Of a stretch of DNA of 64,000 nt, positions 1 to 9,175 are shown in pieces. How positions within the stretch are numbered: position 1 is the first letter of the stretch; every line of letters starts with the position of its first letter. Origin of the DNA: Paracoccus spongiarum (lineage in GTDB: Bacteria; Pseudomonadota; Alphaproteobacteria; Rhodobacterales; Rhodobacteraceae); assembly GCF_030732095.1 (NCBI RefSeq), contig NZ_JAVAMQ010000005.1, positions 180,081 to 244,080 on the forward strand, given 5' to 3'. Under the pieces are notes generated by a model, which did no database searches, was not told where the DNA came from, and worked only from the letters and a program-made list of their open reading frames with translations. Both the position numbers and the translations under genes were made by a program.

Positions 1-1929
1 GTCGTTGGCCTCGCCGCTGACCGACAGGCGGCGCTGGCCCGCGGCGCCGGTCAGCCGCGCCTCGGCCTCGAGGTCGCCGGAATATCGCGGGTCGGCGGCT
101 TCCAGAGAGGGCATGGCGATCCGCGCCGCCACATCGCTGGACAGGCTGTTCAGATAGCCCTGCGCCTCGGCGCTCAGGCCCTGCGCGTCGACGGTGAACT
201 GACTCAGCTCGATGCCCGTCTCGTCGCGGCGGGCCAGCAGGCTGATCCGGGAATCACCGGCCAGCAGCCGGTCAAGCTGGGGCTGGTCCACGGCGATGTC
301 GGTGCCGCGGATCTGCGCGTCGATGTCGAAGCTGCGGTTCAGCAGCCGGTAATATCCGGTCACAGAGGCATCGGCGCGGCCCGCGACGCTGCGCCCCGCA
401 AGACTGGACAGCCGGCCCAGATCCTCGTAGCGCGCATCGACATCGGCCGACAGCAGGAAGCCGCCCGACAGGCCCGACAGCAGGAAATATCCCGACAGCC
501 CGTAATCTTCGCCGTCAAGCGTCAGCTGCGAGATCTCGGCCGCCTGCCCGGGGGTGAACTGGAACCGCATCTGGCCCGTCACCGCATCGCCGACGGCCTC
601 GGCCAGCGCCGGGTCGTCGAAGGCAAGCTGCGTGGCGCCGAAGTCGATGTCGCCGGTCACTTCCGACAGCGCGCTGCCCGCCAGCAGCACATCGCCCGCG
701 CCCTCCAGCGTCAGCGCCTCGATGCGCGCCTGGCCCAGGTCCAGCTGGCCGACGCGGCCGTCCAGCGTCCAGCCCTGCCCTTCGGCCGAGTCATATTGCA
801 GGGTCAGCCGCCCCGATTCCACGCTGGTCTCGTCGCCGCCGAAGGGCAGCTTGACGGGCAGTTGCGCCGCGCCCGCGTCGCGGCCGAGCGCGATCACCAG
901 ATTGGCCCGCTGCGGCGCGTTGCTGGCGTTGGTTTCCAGTTCGCCCGACAGCGTCAGCGCCTCTGTTTCAAGCCGCAGTTCGGGGATCTCGAGCCTCCCG
1001 TCCTCGCCGCGCCAGCCATTCGCGACCAGCCGCGTCTGCGTGCCGAAGAAGGCGCGGTCCGCGGGCGGCAGCAGCGCGGCAACGTCGCCGCCCAGATCGA
1101 CCCGGAAGCCGGTGCCCTGCGATCCGTCGCTGCCCGGCCGGCCATTCGCGCTGACCTCGCCGGTCACGCGCGGCTGGCCGTCGCTGGCCAAGCTGATATC
1201 GGCCACGAAATCGGTGATCTCGCCCTCGCCGCTGATCTCGGCGCTGATCGAGGGGCGGTCATGGATGTTCAGCAGGTTGACCAGCAGCCCGTCGGCCGCC
1301 TCGTCCAGCCTGAGATTGGCACGCAGCACACGGGTGTCGTTGGAATAGCCGGCATCCAGCACGAATTCGCCGCGCGGCCCGTCCAGCCGGTCGATGGTCA
1401 GCTGTGCCTCGCCCTCGCCGCCCGACAGCGACATGGCGCCCTGGGCCGAGATCGCGGCCTCGAGGCCGAAGACCGGGGCGCCGATCTCGACCCGGCGCAC
1501 CTCAAGCTTTTCGACCTGGATGCCGACCGGCAGTTCGGGCAGCGCGAATTCGCGGGCCTCGGCGGTCGGCGCGTCCTCGGCCGCGCCGGGCAGGCGCGGC
1601 AGCAGCACGCGATCGGCCGACAGTTCCGCGATGTCGATGCGGCCGCGAAGCAGCGCCGAGCGGTTCCACTGGATCGCGCCGTTCTCGAGCGTCAGCCAGA
1701 CGCCTTCGGTGTCGGCGATGGTCATCCGGGTGAAGGTCGCGCGCGAGGACAGCGCCCCGGCAAAGCCGTCGATGGTGACCTGCCGCCCGGCGCCCGACAG
1801 GTTGCGTTCCAGAAGCCCGGTCAGGAAGCCCCGATCGTCCTCGACCTGTTCGGACAGCTCGGCCGCGTCCTGCGCCAGAACCATCAGCGGAAGCAGAAGC
1901 GCCGCGAGAAGGAGAAAGATCCTGCGCAT
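1..1929 (-). CDS. tamB: Translocation and assembly module subunit TamB (partial, C-terminus beyond left edge)
   Basis: The reverse-strand frame is open from an ATG at 1929 to the window edge (643 codons), so the C-terminal part, where the defining TamB domain lies, is missing. The protein starts with an N-terminal hydrophobic signal/anchor (MRRIFLLLAALLLPLMVLAQ) followed by long beta-rich sequence full of 'ADRV', 'GAMSLSGGEGEAQLTIDRLDG' type strands, typical of the TamB/AsmA-like periplasm-spanning hydrophobic groove. TamB family proteins link the inner membrane to TamA and help assemble outer-membrane proteins or move phospholipids. Its start codon overlaps the tamA stop as TGATG, so the two are translationally coupled. 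The call rests on the pairing with tamA and on sequence character. Confidence 0.85.
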   Translation of the reverse strand, partial: MRRIFLLLAALLLPLMVLAQDAAELSEQVEDDRGFLTGLLERNLSGAGRQVTIDGFAGALSSRATFTRMTIADTEGVWLTLENGAIQWNRSALLRGRIDIAELSADRVLLPRLPGAAEDAPTAEAREFALPELPVGIQVEKLEVRRVEIGAPVFGLEAAISAQGAMSLSGGEGEAQLTIDRLDGPRGEFVLDAGYSNDTRVLRANLRLDEAADGLLVNLLNIHDRPSISAEISGEGEITDFVADISLASDGQPRVTGEVSANGRPGSDGSQGTGFRVDLGGDVAALLPPADRAFFGTQTRLVANGWRGEDGRLEIPELRLETEALTLSGELETNASNAPQRANLVIALGRDAGAAQLPVKLPFGGDETSVESGRLTLQYDSAEGQGWTLDGRVGQLDLGQARIEALTLEGAGDVLLAGSALSEVTGDIDFGATQLAFDDPALAEAVGDAVTGQMRFQFTPGQAAEISQLTLDGEDYGLSGYFLLSGLSGGFLLSADVDARYEDLGRLSSLAGRSVAGRADASVTGYYRLLNRSFDIDAQIRGTDIAVDQPQLDRLLAGDSRISLLARRDETGIELSQFTVDAQGLSAEAQGYLNSLSSDVAARIAMPSLEAADPRYSGDLEAEARLTGAAGQRRLSVSGEAND

Positions 1930-3791
1930 CAGAACGCCTGCCCCAGTCCAAGATACAATTGCACCCCGTCATCGGTGTCGCCGTCGCCCACCGGCGCGGC
2001 GATGTCGAAGCGCAGCGGCCCGATGGGCGTGCGATAGCGCACCCCGGCGCCGGCGCCGGCATGCCATCCGGCATCGCCCGAGAAGGAACTGTCGCCCCAC
2101 ACCCGGCCGTAATCCGCGAACAGCACCAGCCCGATGTTTTCGCGGACCTGAAAGCGCATCTCGGCGGTGGCGTTCGCCACGCTCATCCCGCCGGTCTTGA
2201 TGGGGCCGTCGGGGCCGGGAATCTCCGAGACGCCAAGCGACTGGTAGGCCTGCCCGCGCACGGTCCCGCCGCCGCCCGAATAGAACAGGTATTCGCGCGG
2301 CGTCTCGGCGATGCCGGCGCCCTCGATCGTGCCGGCGCGCAGCCGCCCGGCCAGGGTCAGACGGTCATCCTCGCCGAACGAGTAGTAGCCGCGCCCCTCG
2401 CCCAGCAGGCGCACGCCGCTGCCGGTGTCCTCGAAGCCCTTGAACGGCGTCGCCTCGGCGGACAGATAGAAGCCGCGCTTGGCGTCGGTCGGCACGTCGC
2501 GCTTGTCCCAGGTGACATCCATCGGCAGGGCCAGCACCTCGAAATCCGAGCGGCCATTGGCGTCGTTGACGCGCGAGACGTGATACTGGATCGCCAGGTC
2601 GGCCGTCAGCTGTTCGCTGAAGATCTGCGTGAAGCCAAGCGCGACGCTGGCGGAATCCGAATCGTAATCCTCCTCGCGCATGCGGGCCAGCTTTGTCTCG
2701 ACATAGGCGGTGGTGTCGGGGGTGATGGTCGCGGGGCGGTCGATCCTGAGGGTCAGTTCCTCGTCGCGCCCGCTGGTATCCGAGCCGATATCCGACATCT
2801 CGGCGTCGATGCGCAGCCGTTCGCCGCCACCCAGCAGGTTGCGATGCATCCAGTAGGCCGAGACCTGCGCGCCGTCGGTGTTCGACAGCTCGAACCCCGC
2901 ACCGATGCGCCGGGGTTTCTGCTCGACCAGGGTCAGATCGACATCCAGCGTGTCGCCCGGCCCCAGGGTCTCGGCCTCGGCCAGGGTGATCGCCGAAAAC
3001 ACCCCGGTGCGGCGCAGGCGCTGGCGGACCAGTTCCAGATCCTCGGGATCGAAGGGACGGCCTTCCGGAAAGCCCGCGATCTTGCGCAGCCGGCGCATGG
3101 TCATGCGATCGTTTCCGGTGATGTTCAGCCGCCCGAAGGTCACCGCGGGGCCCGGCGCCAGCGCGATCTGGCTGTCCACGCTGTCGCTTTGATGATCGGC
3201 GGTGATCTGCTGGCCGCCGACATCGGCCTTGGCATGGCCACGGTTGCGCCATCCCTCGACCCCGGCCACGGCGGCGGCCTTGATCGTGCCGGTGCCGGCA
3301 ACCTCGCCCCGGGCGTATTCCGAGGGGATCTCGCTCTCAGGGGCGACCGGCGCGATGGCCGCGCGGGAAAAGCGGAAGGGTGGGCCGGGATCGACACTGA
3401 CGACGACCTCGGTGACGGTCGCCGGCGCATCCAGCGGCGCGATCTCGGCCGCCTCGACGCCGTCCAGCGTGATGTAGATCAGCGCCGAGTAATGCCCGGC
3501 GTCGTAAAGCGAACCGAGGATGCGGGCATAGTCGGCGCGGGCGGCGGCAAGCACATCCTGCCCGGTCGTCCGCCCCTCGGCGAGCGCCCCGGCGATCAGC
3601 GAGCTGTTGCGGATGTTGCGCTCGATCGCGCCGTCATCGCCGGCGACGCGAAAGCTGAGCGACACCGGCCCTTCGGCCTCGCTGCCGCCGCCGAACAGGC
3701 CCGAAAACGGCGACGAGGATTGCCCCAGCGCAACGCCCGAAAATCCCAAGGCGGTGGACATGACCAGTCCTGCCCGCAGAAAAGCCCGCAT
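1929..3791 (-). CDS. tamA: Outer-membrane assembly protein TamA (BamA/Omp85 family)
   Basis: This 620-residue protein begins with a signal peptide (MRAFLRAGLVMSTALGFSGVALGQ). Residues about 40-270 look like POTRA repeats (for example 'ITGNDRMTMRRLRKIAGFPEG' around 225-245). The rest is a beta-barrel with alternating strands, ending in 'GVQLYLGLGQAF' with a C-terminal Phe, the usual outer-membrane insertion signal. 'GGGGTVRGQAYQSLG' near residue 510 matches the conserved (V/I)RG motif of the Omp85 L6 loop. In this family TamA forms the outer-membrane half of the TAM complex with TamB, encoded immediately downstream with overlapping stop and start. Length fits the family (about 580-620). Confidence 0.93.
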   Translation of the reverse strand: MRAFLRAGLVMSTALGFSGVALGQSSSPFSGLFGGGSEAEGPVSLSFRVAGDDGAIERNIRNSSLIAGALAEGRTTGQDVLAAARADYARILGSLYDAGHYSALIYITLDGVEAAEIAPLDAPATVTEVVVSVDPGPPFRFSRAAIAPVAPESEIPSEYARGEVAGTGTIKAAAVAGVEGWRNRGHAKADVGGQQITADHQSDSVDSQIALAPGPAVTFGRLNITGNDRMTMRRLRKIAGFPEGRPFDPEDLELVRQRLRRTGVFSAITLAEAETLGPGDTLDVDLTLVEQKPRRIGAGFELSNTDGAQVSAYWMHRNLLGGGERLRIDAEMSDIGSDTSGRDEELTLRIDRPATITPDTTAYVETKLARMREEDYDSDSASVALGFTQIFSEQLTADLAIQYHVSRVNDANGRSDFEVLALPMDVTWDKRDVPTDAKRGFYLSAEATPFKGFEDTGSGVRLLGEGRGYYSFGEDDRLTLAGRLRAGTIEGAGIAETPREYLFYSGGGGTVRGQAYQSLGVSEIPGPDGPIKTGGMSVANATAEMRFQVRENIGLVLFADYGRVWGDSSFSGDAGWHAGAGAGVRYRTPIGPLRFDIAAPVGDGDTDDGVQLYLGLGQAF

Positions 3792-3907
3792 TGTTCCTGC
3801 CCTGCCATTCTTGCTTTGCGGGCATTATGGGCCGGAAACCGTCCGCAGACAAAGCGATTCATCCGGGCGGATCGCGCGGACGTTAATCTTTTGGCCGGGT
3901 GTGACCC

Positions 3908-4834
3908 TTACGACAAAGCCGCAAGGCAGCCATGCAGCGCCGCCATGTCGTCGCGGATCAGGTAGATCGGCGTGTTGTCGGGGATATGGCGCATGTAGGG
4001 CTCGGCCAGGAAACCGGCCTCGAACAGGGCGATGCGGTCGGCGATGCTGCGGCCCACGCTGCCGGCGAGGAACAGCCCCTCCAGCGGCATGAAGCGCAGC
4101 GCGAGCTCCCGGCACAGCAGGCCGACCAGTTCGGCGAAGACGTCATAGGTGGCGACCGCCTCGGCATCGCCGGCCTCGGCGGCGCGGGCGATCTCTTCGC
4201 TGCGGATGGCGGCGGCGCCGGTCCGCGCGGCGTGGAACCGCGACAGCCCGCGACCGGCAAAGGTCTCTTCGGTCGAGGTGAAGGCCAGCGCCGCCCTGGC
4301 GCCCAGCATGTCGGCAAGGCGCAGATGGATGTTGGCGGGCAGGTGGGTGTGACCTTCCTCGGCCTCCATCGCGGTGATGGCGCCGCCCGGCAGCGCGCGG
4401 ACGGCGCAGACGTTGAAGCCGGTGCCAAGGCCCACCACCAGCGCCTGCCCGTTGCGGGCGCGCGTCTCGGGCGCGGCGCGCAGCACCGACAGACCGTCGC
4501 CCGACAGCGCCGGCGTCGAATAGCCAAGCGCCGTCAGGTCGTTGATCAGCCGCACCTGGTCGGCATCGGTCAGCCGGGCCAGGCCATCCTCGGTCATCAC
4601 CCAGTCGCGGTTGGTCATGCTGGCCCGGCCGCCGCTGACCGGACCGGCGACCGCGATGCAGACCGACGAGATGCGCGGCTGGTCCTGTTCCTGCAGGAAC
4701 CGGCGCACCACGTCGTCGAAGCTGGCGAAGTCGTCGCCGCGAAAGCGGGTCAGCGTCTCGCCGTCGATGGCGCCGTTGCGCGCCAGCGCCAGCCGGGCAT
4801 TGGTGCCGCCCACATCCCCCAACAAGATCGCCAT
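3908..4834 (-). CDS. glk: Glucokinase
   Basis: The 308-residue protein has the N-terminal phosphate-binding motif 'LGDVGGTNARLAL' of ROK/hexokinase-fold glucokinases, a substrate-loop 'NDLTALGY', 'GLGTGFNVCAV' and 'EEGHTHLP', matching bacterial Glk (EC 2.7.1.2), which phosphorylates intracellular glucose with ATP. It lies 16 bp downstream of the sugar ABC-transporter ATPase gene on the same strand, so it is probably the last gene of a five-gene uptake and phosphorylation operon. This placement supports glucose as the transported sugar. The ATG at 4834 gives the family N-terminus directly. Confidence 0.94.
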   Translation of the reverse strand: MAILLGDVGGTNARLALARNGAIDGETLTRFRGDDFASFDDVVRRFLQEQDQPRISSVCIAVAGPVSGGRASMTNRDWVMTEDGLARLTDADQVRLINDLTALGYSTPALSGDGLSVLRAAPETRARNGQALVVGLGTGFNVCAVRALPGGAITAMEAEEGHTHLPANIHLRLADMLGARAALAFTSTEETFAGRGLSRFHAARTGAAAIRSEEIARAAEAGDAEAVATYDVFAELVGLLCRELALRFMPLEGLFLAGSVGRSIADRIALFEAGFLAEPYMRHIPDNTPIYLIRDDMAALHGCLAALS

Positions 4835-4850
4835 TGCCGGTCCCTTCCGC

Positions 4851-5957
4851 CTAGTTCAGTCGCTGCCCGTCCTGCGGCGAGAAGTATGAAACCTTCGACA
4901 GGTCGAAGGCCAGAGGGAACTTCTGCCGCGGCCGCACCTCGGTCTCGGCGCGCAGCCGGGCGGTGACGGGCTTGCCGCCCAGATGCGTCACCGCGAAGGT
5001 ATCGGCCCCGGCCGGCTCGACGATCTCGATCATCACGTCGCCGCCCGCGTCCTGCGCCGTGCCCGGCAGATGGGCGTTGCCGGTGGCCTCGTGGATGTCC
5101 TCGGGGCGCACGCCCAGCACGATCTCGGCCGGAAGGTTGCGCGACACCGGATCGGTGATGACCAGCGGCGCGTCGCCGTCGCGGTCGATCTCGATGCGGG
5201 TCTGGCCGTCCTCGGCGCGCACCCGGGCGGGGATCAGGTTCATCGCCGGGCTGCCCATGAAATCGGCCACGAACATGTTGGCCGGGCGGTTGTAGATTTC
5301 CGCCGGACTGCCGATCTGCTGGATCACCCCGCCCTTCATCACGACGATCTTGGTAGCCAGCGTCATCGCCTCGATCTGGTCATGGGTGACATAGACGATG
5401 GATGCGTTCAGGTCCTGATGCAGCTTCTTGATCTCGGTGCGCATGCTGACGCGCAGCTTGGCGTCAAGGTTCGACAAGGGCTCGTCGAACAGGAACAGCT
5501 TGGGATCGCGCACCAGCGCCCGGCCCATCGCGACCCGCTGGCGCTGGCCGCCCGACAGCTGGCCGGGCTTGCGCTGCAGCAGCTGTTCGATCTGCAACTG
5601 GCGCGACACCTCGGCCAGCTTGCGGTCCTGGGTCGCCTTGTCCACGCCCCGCACCTGCATCCCGAAGGTGATGTTCCGCGCGACACTCATCGTCGGGTAG
5701 AGGGCGTAGGACTGGAACACCATGGCGATGTCGCGATCCTTCGGGCTGACGCCGGTCACGTCGCGGCCGCCGATGCGGATGGTGCCCCCGGTGATCGGTT
5801 CAAGCCCCGCGATGCAGTTCAGCAGGGTGGACTTGCCGCAGCCCGAGGGTCCGACCAGCACCAGGAAGTCGCCCTCGTCGATGCTGATGTTGATGTCGTG
5901 CAGGATATGGGTTTCCCCGTAGGATTTCTGCAGATGGTCGATTTCGAGGATCGGCAT
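4851..5957 (-). CDS. Sugar ABC transporter ATP-binding protein (MalK/UgpC family, GtsD-like)
   Basis: The 368-residue ATPase has Walker A 'GPSGCGKSTLLN' (about residues 37-48), the signature 'LSGGQRQRVAMGRALV', Walker B 'LFLFDEPLSNLDAKLR' and the switch His in 'VTHDQIEAM'. The C-terminal third is the regulatory OB-fold domain typical of CUT1-type carbohydrate importers ('GVRPEDIHEA'). It energises uptake of a sugar through the two permeases encoded just upstream. Spacing to the upstream permease is 3 bp. Similar proteins serve maltose, glycerol-3-phosphate or glucose; glucose is preferred here because glucokinase follows. Confidence 0.93.
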   Translation of the reverse strand: MPILEIDHLQKSYGETHILHDINISIDEGDFLVLVGPSGCGKSTLLNCIAGLEPITGGTIRIGGRDVTGVSPKDRDIAMVFQSYALYPTMSVARNITFGMQVRGVDKATQDRKLAEVSRQLQIEQLLQRKPGQLSGGQRQRVAMGRALVRDPKLFLFDEPLSNLDAKLRVSMRTEIKKLHQDLNASIVYVTHDQIEAMTLATKIVVMKGGVIQQIGSPAEIYNRPANMFVADFMGSPAMNLIPARVRAEDGQTRIEIDRDGDAPLVITDPVSRNLPAEIVLGVRPEDIHEATGNAHLPGTAQDAGGDVMIEIVEPAGADTFAVTHLGGKPVTARLRAETEVRPRQKFPLAFDLSKVSYFSPQDGQRLN

Positions 5958-5960
5958 GGC

Positions 5961-6818
5961 TTATCCCTTGACGCTGCCGGCGGTCAGGCCGCGGATGAAG
6001 TATTTTCCGGCGACGACATAGACCAGCAAGGTGGGCAGGGCGGCGATGATCGCGGCGGCCATGTCCACATTGTAGGCTTTGACGCCGGTGGTGGAGTTGA
6101 CGATGTTGTTCAGTGCGACGGTGACAGGCTGGCTGCCCGGCCCGCTGAAGCTGACCCCGAACAGGAAGTCGTTCCAGATCTGGGTGAACTGCCAGATCAC
6201 CGAGACGGTGATGATCGGCAGCGAGATCGGCAGGAAGATCGACCAGAAGATGCGGAAGAACCCTGCGCCGTCGACCTTGGCCGCCCGCACCAGCTCTTGC
6301 GGAATGGTGACGTAGTAGTTGCGGAAGAACAGCGTGGTGAAGCCGATCCCGTAGATCACATGCACGAAGATCAGCCCCGGGATGGTGCCGGCAAGCCCCA
6401 TCAGCCCCAGCATCCGCGCCATCGGCATCAGCACCACCTGGAAGGGGATGAAGCAGCCGAACAGGATCGCCGCGAAGAACAGGTTCGCGCCCGGAAAGCG
6501 CCATTGCGCGAAGACGTAGCCGTTCAGCGCCCCGACGACGGTCGAGATCATCACCGCCGGCACCGCCATCAGCACCGAGTTCCAGAAGAACGGCCGCAGC
6601 CCCTCGCACTGGGTGCCGGCGCAGGCGGTGGACCAGGCCTCCAGCCAGGGCTGGAAGGTGATGGCGCGGGGCAGGGCCAGCAGGCTGCCGGTGCGGATCT
6701 CCTCGAGGCTTTTCAGCGATGTGGTCAGCATCACGAACAGCGGCAGCAGGTAGAACAGCGCGAACAGGATCAGGATGCCGTAAAGGCCCCAGCGCAGCAG
6801 GGTTGTGTTACTGGTCAC
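5961..6818 (-). CDS. Sugar ABC transporter permease (GtsC-like, MalG family)
   Basis: The 285-residue protein has six hydrophobic segments and the EAA loop 'ELVRAAKVDGAGFFRIFWSIFLPIS' (residues about 185-210, seen in pieces), which contacts the ATPase. It is an inner-membrane permease of a CUT1 carbohydrate importer. A Cys-containing periplasmic loop ('CAGTQCEG', about residue 66) resembles proteobacterial glucose/mannose transporters. The start is a GTG at 6818, giving an 11-bp overlap with the upstream permease gene; no better in-frame start precedes the first membrane segment. Confidence 0.92.
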   Translation of the reverse strand: MTSNTTLLRWGLYGILILFALFYLLPLFVMLTTSLKSLEEIRTGSLLALPRAITFQPWLEAWSTACAGTQCEGLRPFFWNSVLMAVPAVMISTVVGALNGYVFAQWRFPGANLFFAAILFGCFIPFQVVLMPMARMLGLMGLAGTIPGLIFVHVIYGIGFTTLFFRNYYVTIPQELVRAAKVDGAGFFRIFWSIFLPISLPIITVSVIWQFTQIWNDFLFGVSFSGPGSQPVTVALNNIVNSTTGVKAYNVDMAAAIIAALPTLLVYVVAGKYFIRGLTAGSVKG

Positions 6819-7680
6819 GGCGCGGCCTCAATTCGCTGTAGAGATAGGGAACGACGATGGCAAAGATCACCATCATCATGATCATCGCACTGGCCGCCGC
6901 CTGACCCAGATCCCCGCGCGAGAAGGCCATGGCATACATGTAGGTCGCGGGCAGGTCGGTGGCATAGCCGGGGCCGCCATTGGTCAGCGCGATCACCAGG
7001 TCGAAGGCCTTGATCGCCAGATGCGCCAGCACGATGAAGGCCGACAGGAAGATCGGCGCCATCGTCGGAATGATGATCGCGGTGTAGATGCGCCGCGTCG
7101 GAATGCCATCGACCTGCGCCGCGCGGATGATCTCGGTATCGACCGACCGCAGGCCGGCGAGGAACAGCGCCATCACGAAGCCCGAGGCCTGCCAGACCGC
7201 CGCGATCACGACCGTATAGATCGCCATCTCGGGGCGGATCAGCCAGTCGAAGGTGAAATTCGCAAATCCCCAGTCGCGCATCATGTCCTGGATGCCGAGG
7301 CCGGGGTTCAGGATCCATTTCCAGGCCGTCCCGGTCACGATCAGCGACAGCGCCATCGGATAGAGATAGATCGTGCGCAGCACGCCCTCGGCCCGGATCT
7401 TCTGGTCGAGGAAGATGGCCAGCATCAGCCCGATCAGCATCGAGATGATGATGAACAGCGCGCCGAAGATGTAGAGGTTGTTCATCGCCACGTCCCAGCG
7501 CGGCGCGGCGAACAGGCGCGTGTACTGGCCCAGCCCGTCGATCTCGTAGCGCGGCATCAGCTTGGATTTCGTCAGGCTGATCCAGGCGGTCCAGGCGATG
7601 AAGCCGTAGACGAACACCAGGATCGCGACGAAGGACGGCGCCAAGACAAGCTTGGGCACGTTGCGTTCTAGCCATTCCAT
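6808..7680 (-). CDS. Sugar ABC transporter permease (GtsB-like, MalF family)
   Basis: The 290-residue protein has about six transmembrane segments and the permease EAA motif ('EIIRAAQVDGIPTRRIYTAIIIP', near residue 180). With the neighbouring permease it forms the membrane channel of a carbohydrate ABC importer. Membrane segment 1 ('LVLAPSFVAILVFVYGFIAWTAW') follows a short cytoplasmic N-terminus. A GGGGGA Shine-Dalgarno lies about 9 bases before the ATG. The gene is separated from the binding-protein gene by a strong hairpin (7704-7730). Confidence 0.92.
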   Translation of the reverse strand: MEWLERNVPKLVLAPSFVAILVFVYGFIAWTAWISLTKSKLMPRYEIDGLGQYTRLFAAPRWDVAMNNLYIFGALFIIISMLIGLMLAIFLDQKIRAEGVLRTIYLYPMALSLIVTGTAWKWILNPGLGIQDMMRDWGFANFTFDWLIRPEMAIYTVVIAAVWQASGFVMALFLAGLRSVDTEIIRAAQVDGIPTRRIYTAIIIPTMAPIFLSAFIVLAHLAIKAFDLVIALTNGGPGYATDLPATYMYAMAFSRGDLGQAAASAMIMMMVIFAIVVPYLYSELRPRRDQ

Positions 7681-7703
7681 GTGTGGAAATCCCCCAAGGA
7701 AGT

Positions 7704-7730
7704 CCCGCGCCCCGATCTGCGGGGCGCGGG
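7704..7730 (-). terminator. Intergenic hairpin between binding-protein and permease genes
   Basis: An 11-bp perfect GC stem (7704-7714 pairing with 7720-7730) encloses a 5-base loop. It lies between the stop of the solute-binding protein gene and the start of the first permease. There is no T-run, so it is more likely an mRNA-stabilising or partial-termination hairpin than a full terminator. Such hairpins are known to raise binding-protein levels over permease levels in ABC importer operons. Confidence 0.7.
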
Positions 7731-7740
7731 TCGGTCATGG

Positions 7741-8982
7741 TCACATCGAGTTGGCGACCGCGTCCGCGAGTTGCTGCACGGCGTCATCCGACGACATGTC
7801 GCTGTTGAAGAAAGCCGTCACCACGTCGGTGATCGCCCCGGCCTGCGCGCCGCGCAGCGCCATGCCATGCGCATAGGACGGCAGCAGCGAACCGTCGCCC
7901 GCATCCGCGTTCATGTCGGCACTGGATTGCTTGGCGCAGTCGTCGAACTCGTCCAGCGCGACATCGGTGCGCGCCGGGATCGAGCCCTTGTTGAGGTTGA
8001 AGGTCTTCTGGAACTCGGGTCCGACGATCAGCTTGGCCAGAAGCTGCTGTCCCTGCTGCTTGTCGTCGCCCTCGACCTCGAAGAAGGCGAAGCTGTCGAC
8101 ATTGTAGAGAAAGCCGTTGCCGGGCGTGGGCCAGCAGACGAAATCGACGCCCGGCTGCTTGCCGGCGGCCAGGAATTCGCCCTTGGCCCAGTCGCCCATG
8201 ATCTGGAAGGCGGCCTCGCCATTCATCACCATCGCGGTCGCCAGGTTCCAGTCGCGGCCCGAGAAGTTGTCATCGACATAGCCGCGCAGGGTGCGCAATT
8301 CGTCGAAGACCTGCTTCATGGTGTCGGATTTCAGCGCCTCGGGGTCCAGATCGACCAGCGCCTTCTGATAGAATTCCGGCCCGCCCAGACCCAGCACGAC
8401 GGTCTCGAACACGGTGGCGTCCTGCCAGTTCTGCCCGCCATGGGCCAGCGGCGTGATGCCGGCGGCCTTCAGCTTTTCGGCGGCGGCGTTGAATTCCTCC
8501 CAGGTCGCCGGCATGGTGATGCCGTTGTCGTCCAGGATCTTCTTGTTGCCCCAGATCCAGTTGACGCGATGCACGTTGACCGGCGCGGCGCACCACTGGT
8601 CCTCGCATTTCATGTGCGCGGCCAACTGTTCGGGCAGCACGTCGGCCCAGCCGTTCTCCTCGGCCACGGCGCTGATGTCGGCCAGTCCGGTTTCCTCGTA
8701 CCACTCCTGGATGGCCGGGCCCTTCAGCTGCACGGCGGTCGGCGCGTTGCCGGCCAGCACGCGGGCGCGCAGCGCGGTCATCGCCGCGTCGCCGCCGCCG
8801 CCGGCCACCGGCATGTCGGTCCAGGTGCCGCCCTCGGCCTTGAACTGGTCCTGCAGCACGGCGACGGATTTGGCCTCGCCGCCCGATGTCCACCAGTGCA
8901 GCACTTCGGCGGTCGGCTCGGCCATCGCCGGAACGGCCAGCATCATGGCGGTCGAGGCCGCCAGAACGGTTTTCATAGACAT
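7741..8982 (-). CDS. Sugar ABC transporter substrate-binding protein (glucose-type, GtsA-like)
   Basis: The 413-residue periplasmic binding protein (extracellular solute-binding family 1) has a signal peptide 'MSMKTVLAASTAMMLAVPAMA' and the mature start 'EPTAEVLHWWTSGGEAKSV', like proteobacterial glucose/mannose binding proteins. Motifs such as 'MGDWAKGEF' and 'FPTPGN'-like 'CWPTPGNGF' are typical of that group. The ATG at 8982 was chosen because GGGAGGATCC immediately precedes it; a start 11 codons upstream lacks this. The gene is first in the operon binding protein, two permeases, ATPase, glucokinase, and diverges from a two-component system. Substrate assignment is inference. Confidence 0.92.
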   Translation of the reverse strand: MSMKTVLAASTAMMLAVPAMAEPTAEVLHWWTSGGEAKSVAVLQDQFKAEGGTWTDMPVAGGGGDAAMTALRARVLAGNAPTAVQLKGPAIQEWYEETGLADISAVAEENGWADVLPEQLAAHMKCEDQWCAAPVNVHRVNWIWGNKKILDDNGITMPATWEEFNAAAEKLKAAGITPLAHGGQNWQDATVFETVVLGLGGPEFYQKALVDLDPEALKSDTMKQVFDELRTLRGYVDDNFSGRDWNLATAMVMNGEAAFQIMGDWAKGEFLAAGKQPGVDFVCWPTPGNGFLYNVDSFAFFEVEGDDKQQGQQLLAKLIVGPEFQKTFNLNKGSIPARTDVALDEFDDCAKQSSADMNADAGDGSLLPSYAHGMALRGAQAGAITDVVTAFFNSDMSSDDAVQQLADAVANSM

Positions 8983-9102
8983 GGATCCTCCCAGATCGGT
9001 GTTGCGCAGGGTCACGCCCCGCGTCGACCGTCATCATGCCAAAGTCGCAGCCATGACGACAATGCAGATCGGCCATGCAGCAGGCAAAATTCGGGCGGCC
9101 GC

Positions 9103-9122
9103 GTTACAAACTGTTACGAAGC
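9103..9122. promoter_or_regulatory. Tandem GTTAC direct repeat, possible response-regulator operator
   Basis: The 193-bp gap between the divergent sugar-binding-protein gene and the response-regulator gene holds two GTTAC half-sites exactly 10 bp apart (9103-9107 and 9113-9117), with 7 of 10 bases alike between the two units. OmpR-type regulators usually bind direct repeats at 10-11 bp spacing. The site could serve both divergent genes. This is inference from pattern and position only. Confidence 0.4.
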
Positions 9123-9175
9123 CGCCGGCACGGCTGCTATCACCGGGCGACGGCCGGGCCGGGGAGGATTGCGAC

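Noticed and set aside
1959..3965. A forward open frame of 668 codons opposite tamA
   Set aside because: It mirrors tamA codons, has no domain, signal peptide or ribosome site, and tamA has recognisable barrel motifs.
4983..7671. Long forward open frames opposite the sugar ABC transporter genes
   Set aside because: His/Gln/Asp-rich shadow translations of well-supported ABC transporter genes on the other strand.
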